DNA of 64,000 bases from Diplonema papillatum (taxonomy: Eukaryota; Euglenozoa; Diplonemea; Diplonemida; Diplonemidae). The translations under genes and the position numbers were made by a program. Of this stretch, positions 10,201 to 19,700 are shown in pieces. Where the stretch lies: NCBI GenBank assembly GCA_030068145.1, contig JAPJBO010000798.1, forward strand, positions 1 to 64,000, read 5' to 3'. Each line of letters begins with the position of its first letter. Position 1 is the stretch's first letter. Below the pieces are notes generated by a model. That model was not told where the DNA came from. It saw nothing but the letters and a program-made list of their open reading frames with translations, and did no database searches.

Positions 10201-11541
10201 GGACTTCCCCAATCCACCCCTCTCCATGCACTGCACCTAGAGACACGGGTCCTTCCGTTCAATCTCATTGCTGACGTCAAGTGCGTTACCCTGGTAGAAA
10301 ACTTAAGGCGACAGAAAGATTCGCTGGCCAAACGACAGTGCGCCGCGCAACAATGGAACAAAGGAAAATTGCTGGCAAGAGCTCAATTGGTGCTGGAACA
10401 AGCAGGCCTCAACGGTGTGGCCCGACAAAGTCACATCACCGAACCGCTCACCCCTGAACAAATAGCGGCACCGTTAGCCAAGTTTACAACCAACATCCCA
10501 GGTGTTAAAAAATCAAATACACCGCTAGTCAACCGACAGATAACCGAATTATTCCTCCATCGGAATGGCCCGTATGACTTGTTGATATACACTGATGGTT
10601 CAAAAGCCCCCCTTGACTTGCACACTGGCTCAGCGTGTGTCATACATATCACCGGATTCGACCATACAAGGTCCATCAAACTCCCCACAACAATACTTAA
10701 AGGTCGTTTCACGTTACGACTATTTCGCCTCTCGGGGTCAACTTTTGCTGTAGGATGTAGCGGCGGTGCACATGCCTCGGTTTTTCGCACGGAAATGGTA
10801 GCCCAACTGCTGGCGACTGAGTTGCTCCCGTATTTCCTAGCACAGCTACCAAATCTAACCCACCCCAGGATAGCTATCTGTTCGGACTCGCAGTCAGTAC
10901 TACGGATTCTTGAAAAGGGTCTAAAAAGACAGTACGACAAAGCGTCCGAAATGATCTGGAAAAGGTGGCACTGCCTGCTCTCTAGAAACGCAACATTACA
11001 TATCGTGCACGTTCCCTCCCACTGCGGGATACAAGGCAACGAAGACGCCGACAAGATTGCTAAATTTGTACAAAAGAAGCCCCCTCACCCAGGGAACATC
11101 AAATTGGTGCCCATAGACCTCAACTCAGTCAAAGCACGGACCATCGAATCAGTTAGACGAACTTGGTACAGTAAAAGGCCGCAAGGCCATCACTACCGAG
11201 CCACCAACCAAAGCCTACCTGCCAAACTGCCCGGCAACCTCTCTCTCAAACAACGTACTTTTCTACTACAAATACGATGTGGGCATTCGAGCCTGAACAA
11301 AGAACACCTGTGCAGCAATGAAAACAGAAAACGGCATATCCGAGGCAGTACCTGCTGGCACTGCAAGGAAAAGCCAGAAAACCTACTAGAACACGTACTA
11401 ATTAACTGTACAGCAACAAAACCTACCCGTTCGATGTTCTTTCCCGAGAAACTGGGACTACCAGAACTATTTAAACCGGAAAACTGCGCAAAAACCATAC
11501 AAATGCTGCAGGAAACGGGAGACTTTGAATCTGAAGTGTAA
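7297..11541 (+). CDS. LINE element 2 ORF2: endonuclease-RT-RNase H polyprotein
   Basis: The frame continues directly from the ORF1 TGA to TAA at 11539-11541, 1414 codons, with no Met before the endonuclease. Order: a 2A-like motif (7393-7422); EEP endonuclease (LRVLCFNCHSW, DILLLQE, GGDVNLHHPLW, SPDIFLAP, SGGSDHLPMLV); RT with YRPISLTSCLAKLFERVI, LLLFDITKAFDTINK, GVPQGTVLAPPLFLVYIE and FALFADDLAVV (YxDD-type Asp pair near 9475); a thumb region ending in SARYLGVIMD; RNase H with IYTDGSK, RTEMVAQLLA, CSDSQSVLRI and HVPSHCGIQGNEDADK; and a C-terminal CWHC...HVLINC zinc knuckle. This is the layout of I/ingi-like LINEs with RNase H. All catalytic motifs are intact, so it may be recently active. 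Confidence 0.92.
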   Translation, partial: VITSTLANASLPSCRTAHRKKHASSHGVPLARCGDIHPNPGPKTVENSWLRVLCFNCHSWRVRKEFVLELIQRYKLDILLLQEVLIPPEEVVIVPGFKVERRDRTIRRNGTAKPTVAGGLLTLVRDNIKFERKHDFQLANVNDPTERLDVEVFLPDGSSLRVVNLYKPPIVRSNPGEERIDYFDPTLLPSSSAIIGGDVNLHHPLWENRATTNHPSNRLAPILFEWILQSELAVLNDPSISTRPQSNTSPDIFLAPIEWESANWRVLKRSGGSDHLPMLVSLPCLFPNEPKHVNDFAWGKADWGQYMADVDCQQRRLKSINDTTTLAKRFTKSLISTRDKCVPRCGKRRGNTWFTEAVKEAMQERDLLRAEIIRNKVVGISCNDHENSLQATQSRINGLIAEEKTKTLASNTSRLSRISTIRQAYKAIQVSSEVRPDCVIPPLIVQGETVFDDRKKADLMGQYLANVSEGEELPSYDRACHTTTQDTPLTMSELEWGLADLKPTTSSGPDGVNNLMLLNLGLEAKETLLRLFNMSWCKAVVPRDWKLAQMMMLNKPGKPPEDIDSYRPISLTSCLAKLFERVIHVRLRHVLHDKLHVSQAGFQKGRSAEEQIAAVHLELEQAFNNNEHSVLLLFDITKAFDTINKAKLMDKLSSLGVKGKLHSWLHAFLRGRKAFVNVNGTHGKRFKLNKGVPQGTVLAPPLFLVYIESLARELEEKFPGLFFALFADDLAVVCRHKDVAQLKEMVQIVTDTIESWATRFDLTLSATKSQLIHVPPTSESTIEHFPISLKSTLKLTTLDKSILRAIGLLPADLFDEETLTFKLSQKALEHQQLHSLDGLLITECNGFEVHDYDTLAQVMRTQERILLVVSKCIPNVTSARYLGVIMDNSLSFDPHVQTIRKRFYSRLAVLNELKPRLAMNHQEILRTLYLTYSLPVLTYGLAIYGHSISDSNMSLLKADHNRALRIVSGLPQSTPLHALHLETRVLPFNLIADVKCVTLVENLRRQKDSLAKRQCAAQQWNKGKLLARAQLVLEQAGLNGVARQSHITEPLTPEQIAAPLAKFTTNIPGVKKSNTPLVNRQITELFLHRNGPYDLLIYTDGSKAPLDLHTGSACVIHITGFDHTRSIKLPTTILKGRFTLRLFRLSGSTFAVGCSGGAHASVFRTEMVAQLLATELLPYFLAQLPNLTHPRIAICSDSQSVLRILEKGLKRQYDKASEMIWKRWHCLLSRNATLHIVHVPSHCGIQGNEDADKIAKFVQKKPPHPGNIKLVPIDLNSVKARTIESVRRTWYSKRPQGHHYRATNQSLPAKLPGNLSLKQRTFLLQIRCGHSSLNKEHLCSNENRKRHIRGSTCWHCKEKPENLLEHVLINCTATKPTRSMFFPEKLGLPELFKPENCAKTIQMLQETGDFESEV
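7393..7422 (+). other. 2A-like (ribosome-skipping) motif at start of element 2 ORF2
   Basis: The codons read C-GDIHPNPGP, in frame with ORF2 and 33 codons after the ORF1 TGA. 2A-like sequences end in NPGP, with peptide bond skipping between G and P. The classic DxExNPGP pattern has Glu where this has His. I recall GDIHPNPGP-type motifs in LINEs of other eukaryotes. If active it would free the endonuclease-RT from an ORF1-readthrough product. Confidence 0.7.
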
Positions 11542-12057
11542 ATGCTGTACAGAAGAGTAGACTGCTTGTAGACGACCAATACAACCAATAGATGTAAACT
11601 CCTCATTTGACGCCAAGACCCACGCTCTAAACCCCGCACTTCCTCCCTTATTTCAACTGTCAGCATGCAGGAAATGCCCTGCGACAGGCCAGTTTCCGGT
11701 CTTACCGTTTAATCGTGTAGATTGGTTTCCCCCCTGGCCGCCAGTTTTCTAGCTTAGGCCCCGTTCGTTCGTTGCTTCTGCTTCCAAACTGGTCCCTGAG
11801 TTCAAAAAAAGGGCCTTTTTTTTTTTTTTTTCCCGACGACAACTAGTGTCAGACTAGCCTACCCGAAGGCAGTTGATTTCTTTAGGCGAGGTTTCTCTAC
11901 CGGCGGAAGTTGTTTGGGTTAGCGTTTTTTTTTTTTTTTTTTTTCTCCTTCCGTTGATATTGTTAGTCATTCACTCTCCCTTTTCCCTACCGCTCCGATC
12001 CCTTCTCTTTCCACTTCTTCCTCTTCCGTTGCCCCCCACACAAGACGCAGTGCTGAT
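11542..12057. other. Convergent 3' ends of elements 2 and 3, with two T-tracts
   Basis: Plus-strand 3'UTR of element 2 runs from 11542. A7 at 11804-11810 is the only A-run that could mark its end. T18 at 11816-11833 and T20 at 11925-11944 read as poly(A) on the minus strand. The second is about 113 bp past the element 3 stop and is the likely end of element 3. The first may end another minus-strand fragment (11834-11924). No ORF. Confidence 0.6.
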
Positions 12058-15000
12058 TTACTCGAGATATCTCAAAACTAGCGAGGACCACCGTGCCGCT
12101 AACGGGTCGTCGCACAGGACCTTCACGCGTTTCGCCACGTGCCGGATCGTGTCTCTTCGTTTCTTTGCAAAGTCCGCGAGCAGTCCCTTCAGTTGTGGCG
12201 GGTCGGTGGGGTATGCGTGACGGATGTCGGACACTTCGTTGTGCGTCGCATCATCTGCGAGCAGGACGTGTTGCGCGTTGGCCAGCGCCGCGCACCGCTT
12301 GCAGGCGATCCGGGTGGCTCGCGGCATCACCGCTCGCCGGATAATCGCTTGCAAGAGGTCCACGGCGCCGGGCAGTGCTTCGAGGGAGCGGAGCGTACTC
12401 CCCTTCGTTGTCTCCGCCGACGCAAGTTCCCGTATGCTCCTCGTCGCCGTCTTTGTCCGGCTGTACTGCCACACGCGCTTCACGTACCGAATGGGGCTCT
12501 CCAGCTGCGGGAAGTCCTCTGCGGCGTAACAGCAAACAGCTCCTACCCCGTTCTTCCGATACAGGAGCTCAACGTCCAGAACCGGAAGTCTCTCCTGGAG
12601 GGCCCGCGTCGCCGCCTCATCTGCGCCGTTGATGTCGGTGTTGTCGGCGTGTCCCTTACCCCATCGGAGGCACTGCACATACTCGCCGACCACGCCTGCC
12701 ACGGGGTCACCGGGCTCCTTTCGGCGGATTCGCAGGATGGCCGCTTCGCTGTCGCTGTACCACGAAACCCTCTCGGGGGCGACATCCCACCGTCTCAGCA
12801 CGGTTGCCAACAGCATCATTGCCGCCAGTTCGGTCTCCGTGCTCGAGGTCACGGTTCCGCTTAGCAGGCAGCCGAAGGACATCGTTCCGAAATTGACTCC
12901 GGCGGACCCGCGCGATTCGTCCTCGAGAAAACCCCCATCGCTCGCCACCACAACATCATGCGTCAACAAGAATTCCCGGCCCAGCATCACGTCGATCTGC
13001 GAGAGTATGTCCTCTCCCACGGCTGTTTGTCGGGGGGGCCTTCGACGGAAGCCTGCTACAGGGAGGGCGTCCCTTTCTTCGTTGGGTCGGTGAGCCAGGT
13101 ACGCCCGCGTTCGTTGAAGTGCCGCGTAATGTTCCACGTTCGGGCACGCGAAGCCGTCCTTGCACCATGCAAATTCCTTTATCCCTCTACTGTGGCGATG
13201 CTTCGGGAAGAGACTTGCGTGAGAAGCTACCAGCTTGGGTGCTCTTGGGTCGAAGCAGGAGGATAGGCAGTGCATGGACAGGGTGGGCAGTACGTGGCTG
13301 CGGAAGAAGGCACACTTACGTCTTGTCGAGCGGTAGACGTGGGAGTTGGTGAAGTCTACCAGGCGTGCCAGCCTTTCCAAGTTCTTCGCGTCATTCTCGC
13401 ACCCACTCGTTCGTCTGTCCGCGTGCAGGCAGGCACCCAGCAGTTTTGCGCGGTTCACGGTCTCGCGGTGAGGTTCAGTGCTCCACACGAAGGGAGTCTT
13501 CGCCACTACAAGGATCTTGTCTTCAGCCAGCTCCAACCCTTTCGACGCCGACCACGATTGGAGCGCCCCAAAAGTAGCTGGGAGGCGTGACCTTGTTGTT
13601 CGGGCCACCAGATCATCGACGTACGCCCGGGTCTCTTCCCTCGGGGGGGGCTCGCAGGTGTACAGTACGAAGAGGAGTACGCTGAGGGGTGAGCCTTGGA
13701 GTACGCCTCGCCCCAAGCCGACCGGCGGGGTAAACCCGTCGTAGTGAACAATCGTCACCTCCTGGCCCTCGATTACCCTTGCTACTGTCTTCGCCCATTC
13801 GGGGCCAAGCAGCCTCTCTACTGTCTGTATCAGCCTTCCGTGCGGAATCGAGTCGAAGGCGGCCCGGACGTCTACCAGGAGCAGCAAGCGCTCGTCGTCT
13901 TCCTCAGAACCCATCTCTGATTCCAGCCACTCCCGTGCATGGAGGACCACCTGCGCCGCCCCGCTTTGCCTACCGCATCCGAACTGGAACTCGTGCATCA
14001 GGACCAATGACTGTACCAACGGTTTCATTTTCAGATACAATGCCGAGTGCTGCAGTTTTGCAAAGAGAGGCATTATTGCAATTGGCCGGTACCCCCTCGG
14101 ATCCGACGTTCGCATCGCCTTCCCCTTCCAGAATAAGAAAATCCAAGACACTCGCTGTCGCGCCGGTACGCCCTCACGAGTCCATCTGTTGAGCTCAGCT
14201 GTCGTTGACTCAAGAGTTCTCTCTGACATTGTTTTTAAAAACTTCGGTGAGAAGTCAGCTGTTCGAGCAGTGGACCGGATGACAGCTATCGCCGCGCTGA
14301 CGTCTTCGGCCGACAACGCAATCGGTACGGCGTCGCGGGGCAGGATTATCGGTGGGTGTAGGGCGTCAGATTGGTATTTGTTCCGGAGGAACGCCGTAAA
14401 GACGGCGGGATTCTCCAGCATCGGTGGCTGATAAGGTGATGACAGGTTTGGAGACTTGTGGTGTTGCCCGGCCGCGTCCAATTTCTTTCGGATCGACCGA
14501 ATCTCTGCATTTAGGGTCGACTTCAGTTGTGCGCCGGCGCTGCTTCGGAGTATAATTCGACGATATAGGGCATCCTGCAGCCTCGCCACCTTCGTGCTTC
14601 TGGGTCGAGGGGGTGGGCGAGCACCCGTTTCATCGAGGGCGTCGAGCATCTGGGAAAAGGTCGCTTGGTCGAGGGTTTGGCGCTTTGTGGGGTACACCAT
14701 GGCCGGAGGCCTCTTCAGGCTCTTGTCGAAGCGTAGGGACAGAACAGCATGGTCGCTTCCTCCGGTGAATCGAATGCTGCTCAAGCTCCATCGAGACCTT
14801 CTCGGCACGAAAGCTCTGTCCAGCGACGACGTGGCGTTCGACCTCGAAAAAGTTGTTCGCGACCGCACCAATTCCTGCAGATTCTCCCTCCGCATGCGGC
14901 GCTCCACCTGGGGCGTAGTTCGTGGGTTAAAGTCGCCGACAACCGCGAAGTCGGTCATGCAGTCCCGCGCCCGCTGCGCTATCCAGTCTCCGAGTCGGTC

Positions 15001-16569
15001 GGTCAGGGAATCGCGTTTGTGGCAAGGGACGTACACACTCACTACCCTTAGTGTCTCGCCCGCCACCTGCAGGTCTGCGCTGCACGCACCGTAACCGGTG
15101 TAGCACTGAGATACTGTAATCAGGGATTGCTTCTTGATGAGTATCGCCGTCCGGGCCAGGGGGTGCCCGTCCGCGTAGGGGCAAGTGCCCACCACCACGA
15201 CAGTCCATCCGGCACGGGTTGCGTATTCGCGGAAGATCGTGGGCTCGCGGCCAATCTCGTTCACCGCCAGGACATCGGCAGCCGGCAAGCGTGAGAAAAA
15301 TCTCTCTAAACACATCTTACAGGAGGCATTACACGACAGGAGGATCAAGTGCCTGTCGAGAGGGAGGAAACGGCGGGCTCTCAGGGGCGGAATGACTAGC
15401 GGCGGGTGCGCTTCTTGCGGTCGGAAGGAGTTGGTTGAAGCTGATATCGGGTGTGTTTGGGAGGAACTGACTGATGATTCGGGAGGTATGGAAAGGGAGG
15501 GATTGACTGATGCGGCTGATAAGCAGTTGTTGGGGTTGCTTGTCACTGACTCGTTCACCTTGCCCATCTTTCCAGCTCCACGCCCTTTCGAAGCCGCTTT
15601 GTCGTTGCTCTTTCCATTCACTTCCAGGGGCCTGCTTTCCTGTCCCTTCCCGCCCAGGAGTCCCTCGTCGGCTTCTTCCCCCGCTGAGCTGGCCTCGCTG
15701 CGACTTGCTGCTTGGGCATACGTTCCGGGGGACTGCACGGACTCGGCTCCAGCACCCACCATCACCCCGAGCCTTTCAAAACGTATGTCCCTGCCACCGA
15801 TCTTGATCTGCAGACTTTGTAAAAGCGCCTCCTCCTCGTCGTCCAATCCCTCCACCACAAATGTCGTTGTCGTCCTCGTCAGCCCGTACGCGGGAACCAG
15901 TTCGACGTCAGCTGTCACCCCTGCGTGGTTCAGAGCCAACTGCACCTCGTAGTCCGCCAGCGTCCTGCTGAGGCCAACAACCCCGTACTCCTCCCTTTGC
16001 CGTTCCCTGTAGGCCTCCCTGTCCCTTGCCGCCTGCTCTTTCGACTTCACGAACACTCCATCCCTTTTGACCGCAATGCCAGCGGCGTCCAACCTCTCAG
16101 CGAAGGCGCCAATCAGCCCCTCCGACTCCCGGTCGGCGTATACACGATACCCCGTGGCCGAGTAGCGCAGTATCGACGCCTTCATGCCGACCTTCTCCAT
16201 TGCCTCTATTAAGTCAGAAGGGGGGTTGGAAAAGGGGTCGTCTCTGGCGGTGCGCCTCTGAAAAGCTTCGAGTTCAATCCCCTGAGGGGGGGTGATGATC
16301 CACGCCGCTGGGTTGATCGAGAATCGGTGCTCCGCGGCGGCTCTCGTCAGCTGGAGCAAGTCACATTCGCCCTCCATCTCCAGCAGCTTGACTACATTAC
16401 CCTTGTAGTACCCGCCCGCACTGCGCACCTTCGACACCCGCGCAACCTGCCCGATGCTCACCATGACCTTCTTCACTTCGCTAACCTCGCCGCACAGTGA
16501 GTAAACTTTCTCCAACGCTGCATGCAGTTCGTCGTCCCCAATTAACAGCACTTCGCCGTCGCTTGGCAT
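12058..16569 (-). CDS. LINE element 3: single-ORF endonuclease-RT-RNase H retrotransposon protein
   Basis: 1503 codons from the first well-placed ATG (16567-16569, MPSDGEVLLIG) to TAA. The frame is open 40 codons further upstream, but that part is the A-tract and 3' end of element 4. Residues 1-300 are an ORF1-like region with a charged helix (REAYRERQREEYG). An EEP endonuclease follows: LILLSCNASC, LAVNEIG, VVGDFNPR, SSLDRAFVP, GGSDHAVLS. RT: YRPIAIMPLFAKL, LLLVDVRAAFDSIPH, GVLQGSPLSVLLFVLY, AYVDDLVART. RNase H: VVASDGGF, TETELAAMML, WYSDSEAAI, KGHADNTDINGADEA. Fusion of ORF1 and ORF2 functions in one frame contrasts with elements 1 and 2. No internal stop, so potentially intact. Confidence 0.9.
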   Translation of the reverse strand: MPSDGEVLLIGDDELHAALEKVYSLCGEVSEVKKVMVSIGQVARVSKVRSAGGYYKGNVVKLLEMEGECDLLQLTRAAAEHRFSINPAAWIITPPQGIELEAFQRRTARDDPFSNPPSDLIEAMEKVGMKASILRYSATGYRVYADRESEGLIGAFAERLDAAGIAVKRDGVFVKSKEQAARDREAYRERQREEYGVVGLSRTLADYEVQLALNHAGVTADVELVPAYGLTRTTTTFVVEGLDDEEEALLQSLQIKIGGRDIRFERLGVMVGAGAESVQSPGTYAQAASRSEASSAGEEADEGLLGGKGQESRPLEVNGKSNDKAASKGRGAGKMGKVNESVTSNPNNCLSAASVNPSLSIPPESSVSSSQTHPISASTNSFRPQEAHPPLVIPPLRARRFLPLDRHLILLSCNASCKMCLERFFSRLPAADVLAVNEIGREPTIFREYATRAGWTVVVVGTCPYADGHPLARTAILIKKQSLITVSQCYTGYGACSADLQVAGETLRVVSVYVPCHKRDSLTDRLGDWIAQRARDCMTDFAVVGDFNPRTTPQVERRMRRENLQELVRSRTTFSRSNATSSLDRAFVPRRSRWSLSSIRFTGGSDHAVLSLRFDKSLKRPPAMVYPTKRQTLDQATFSQMLDALDETGARPPPRPRSTKVARLQDALYRRIILRSSAGAQLKSTLNAEIRSIRKKLDAAGQHHKSPNLSSPYQPPMLENPAVFTAFLRNKYQSDALHPPIILPRDAVPIALSAEDVSAAIAVIRSTARTADFSPKFLKTMSERTLESTTAELNRWTREGVPARQRVSWIFLFWKGKAMRTSDPRGYRPIAIMPLFAKLQHSALYLKMKPLVQSLVLMHEFQFGCGRQSGAAQVVLHAREWLESEMGSEEDDERLLLLVDVRAAFDSIPHGRLIQTVERLLGPEWAKTVARVIEGQEVTIVHYDGFTPPVGLGRGVLQGSPLSVLLFVLYTCEPPPREETRAYVDDLVARTTRSRLPATFGALQSWSASKGLELAEDKILVVAKTPFVWSTEPHRETVNRAKLLGACLHADRRTSGCENDAKNLERLARLVDFTNSHVYRSTRRKCAFFRSHVLPTLSMHCLSSCFDPRAPKLVASHASLFPKHRHSRGIKEFAWCKDGFACPNVEHYAALQRTRAYLAHRPNEERDALPVAGFRRRPPRQTAVGEDILSQIDVMLGREFLLTHDVVVASDGGFLEDESRGSAGVNFGTMSFGCLLSGTVTSSTETELAAMMLLATVLRRWDVAPERVSWYSDSEAAILRIRRKEPGDPVAGVVGEYVQCLRWGKGHADNTDINGADEAATRALQERLPVLDVELLYRKNGVGAVCCYAAEDFPQLESPIRYVKRVWQYSRTKTATRSIRELASAETTKGSTLRSLEALPGAVDLLQAIIRRAVMPRATRIACKRCAALANAQHVLLADDATHNEVSDIRHAYPTDPPQLKGLLADFAKKRRDTIRHVAKRVKVLCDDPLAARWSSLVLRYLE

Positions 16570-16705
16570 TGTCTTTTTTTTATTTTTTTTTTGGAGCGCG
16601 GGACACTGTACAAGCCATGTTGGTACAGCGGGGCTGCCGGTATCCGGTTGCTTCCGGAGCGGGAGCCCAAAAAAATGCTTCTTCAGCACACAGTGAACGC
16701 CAGTC
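16570..16705 (-). other. Junction: element 4 3'UTR and A-tract directly abutting element 3
   Basis: On the minus strand the element 4 stop (TGA, 16706-16708) is followed by about 113 bp of UTR, then an A-rich tract (plus-strand T at 16573-16592 with one interruption), then GACATGCC-like sequence and the element 3 ATG within a few bases. Element 3 therefore has almost no 5'UTR of its own, or shares the junction with the tail of element 4. Confidence 0.65.
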
Positions 16706-19700
16706 TCACTGCGACCTGGGCTGGCCTGCTAGCGAGCAGGTCCGACCAGGTAAAAAAACCCGCGATGCAGTGACACTACCCCCTGCAACAGGGTGGACCG
16801 CTTCGTCCGGTCGCGCCCCGCCAGATGAAATGACTATTCTTGCCACCCCTTGGGCTACCTGAAAGCTCAATTGGTGGAAGAAGTCCTGGCAGGCGGCCGA
16901 AGCGGTCCGGTCTTCACGGAGGGCGCTTTTGCGGGCTATTTGCCGCAACTCCGTGAGTGCTCCAGGACACCACGCTCCGAAGGTGTCCACGACTAGCGGG
17001 ACAGCGAGCCATTCCCGGGGGTTTGGCTCGTTGTCGATGATGCCGCGGTACTTCCCTTCTTTGACAGCTGTTGCGTAGGCTGTCGCCGCCCCCCCTGGCT
17101 TCTCCGCTGCCCTTTTAGCGTACTGGGGATTCGATGGCTGCAGGGGGAAGGTGACGGCGACATCTAACACAACGGTGGTGCCGTCCCGGACATAGCTGAT
17201 GTCCGGGCGCTTCCGCTCCGTGTTCGAAAACACGGGGCGCTCGACCGCCGGGGCCAGCAGCCCGCGGCGGGCGAAGTCAGCGATGACGTCGCGGAGTGCA
17301 TTGTGCATTCTCGTCCGGCGGCCGCCGGAGAAGCAACTACGCGCGTGCACTCCGTCGACGTCTGCCGAGCCTGTCCCGCAGAGGCGACAGATGCTCGGCG
17401 TGGGGGCGATGGGCAACCCGAGCCGAAGCCGGATGGCCACCGCGAGCTCCGCGGGGGATAGCCACAGCCTGGGGTCTGCTTCAGCGTTGCCGTAAAGCCA
17501 CGCGGACGCATGTTGGCCGGAGCAGCTTTGGATCCGCGCCCGGATTTGGACCTGCTTCAGGGCCAGCGCCGACCCTTGGAGCTGGCCTGACCTGCCTAGC
17601 TCCTCAGTCATCGAGATGATGAGGGCCTTGCGCCGCTCGTCATGAACCGTCGCGGACCACACTTTCTGTCCACGCCCCCCGTAGTTATCCCGTGCCTGCA
17701 GAACGTTCTGGATCTTCTCCAGGACGGAATCATAGGGTGCAAGGCGCGGGTCTTCAAGGGACGCTAGAAAGGTGTCGTCCTCGTCGAGAAGCATGGCGTG
17801 CGGCAGGACGTAGGGGGTCACCAGGGACGACAGGCAAGCCTCGCCGTCAAAGGTGGCCGCGATGTGCGCGATCGCCGCTGTGTCTGCACAGGAGTGCAGG
17901 CCCAGGCCGCCCAGCCTGACGGGAAGGGAAGCCAGGGCCCAGGCGGATGCGTCCGTCTCGATGCCCGTGATCGTCGCCAGGCAAGACTGCGTGGCCTGAT
18001 CGATGCCAGCGAAGTCGAAGACGGCCCCCACTGCGCGCATGAGGTGAACGACGCTGACGAAGCCGGCGCAGAACTTCAGCAGTGTCAACGCCACATGCGC
18101 ATCCGGGAGGGAGGCGATCATCCGCATCTTCCTCTCGGCGCCTTTGGCCGCTTCTTCGACGAAGACGCGCATCTTCTCGGGGGACCCGCAGGGGACGCCA
18201 AGGTGCTGAATCTCGTCCAGCGGACAAGTCTCGATGCCTTGCAGGGCCTCGGGGATTGTGGCGCCGGGGCCGACGGACAGCCTGCATTTTCCCCGGTTCA
18301 GGCTGAGCCCGACCGCTGTTGCTCTGTCCTCGAAGTCCCGCAGCCAGCGGCCGAGGGAGTCGAGCTCCCCCCCGGCCGCCCCGTCGTCGAGGAAGAACGT
18401 CAGGAGGTCAAGCTCCGCCTGACCCAGCGCCCCCTCAGGGGCGCCCCGGGTTGCCGAGGACCCTGCCGGTGGCGGCGACGCTGCTGGGTCCCCCGAGCCT
18501 GGGGCCTGTGCCGGCACTGAAGGGGTGGGCTGCCCCCCGATGGCGTCGGGAGGCTCCGGCTGACCGGAGTCCCGTGCGGGCGTCGCGAGGGCAGAATCGG
18601 TGGGCGCCTGCGACGAAGCCAGGGCCGCGGGGACGGGCGGCTGTTCCTCGGGGCTCGGCGGAACAACGACATCGTGCAAGGCGAGGCTGAAAAGCAGCGG
18701 TCCCAAGGGGTCTCCTTGTTGGACTCCGCACTCGGAGGAGATCCCCCGGTCGCCCACCACTAGCGCGGAGTGTTTCTCGTACGCTGCCAATGCGTACCCC
18801 AACAGCTGGGGGGCGTGACGGTTGACACTGCGGATGATCGCTTCCCGCCGAAGCATGTTGAAGGCGTTCGCGAAGTCGATCTGCAGTATCCCCCGGTCCG
18901 TCACGTCTCTGTCGCGGTACAGGGCCGCGACCCTGCGAATGGCGTGCACGCCTGCGTCGGCCCCCGCCTTGACACTGACGCCGACTTGCCCACTCCGCAG
19001 GAGGACGTTCGCCCCCAGGTCCTTGATTGCCCGGTCGGATGCGAGGACCTTGCCGGCCACCCGGCGCAGAATCTCCCCACATGCAATGGGCCTGATGCCG
19101 CCGGACTTCTTAACCAACGGGACGAGCCTCGCCCCGAACAGGTACGGCCGGGCGGCTGCAGCCACTCTACCGGAAGAGAGGGCCCAGACCGCGTCTGCCA
19201 CTGCCTCTTTAAACGACCCGGAAACGTCCCACAGGTCGAGGAGGTGCTGCGCAGACAGGCCGGACGGGCCGGCGGCGGTGCCTTTCGGCATCTTCTTCAG
19301 CACCCGGCGGATGACGCCCGGGGAAGGTCTCGCAACGGCCACGGGCCGCAGGCTGCGGTCGTCAGGCAGCTCGGGGGCTGGGGGGTGCAGTTCCATAAGG
19401 GCCGCCAGCGTGGCGTCGTCCGCCGGAGCAGTCTGCGCCGCGGAAAGCGCAGAGACGGCCCGCGAGTAACATCGGTCGCGGGCCCGCCGGAGGACCTGCC
19501 TCACAGTGGCCCCGTCCAGGTCGTCCACGGACTCGACATCCGTTTGCAGCTCGAGCCTGTTGTCGGCGTCGTCTGCAACCGGGTAGGTTCGCCGGCGCGC
19601 GCGGCGATCGGCCTTCCCGGCTGAGACGGCCCGGGCCTCATCCCACAGGGTGTCCAGCTGCCCGGCCCTCCAAAGGCGGACGCGGCGGCGGAGGGCCTCC

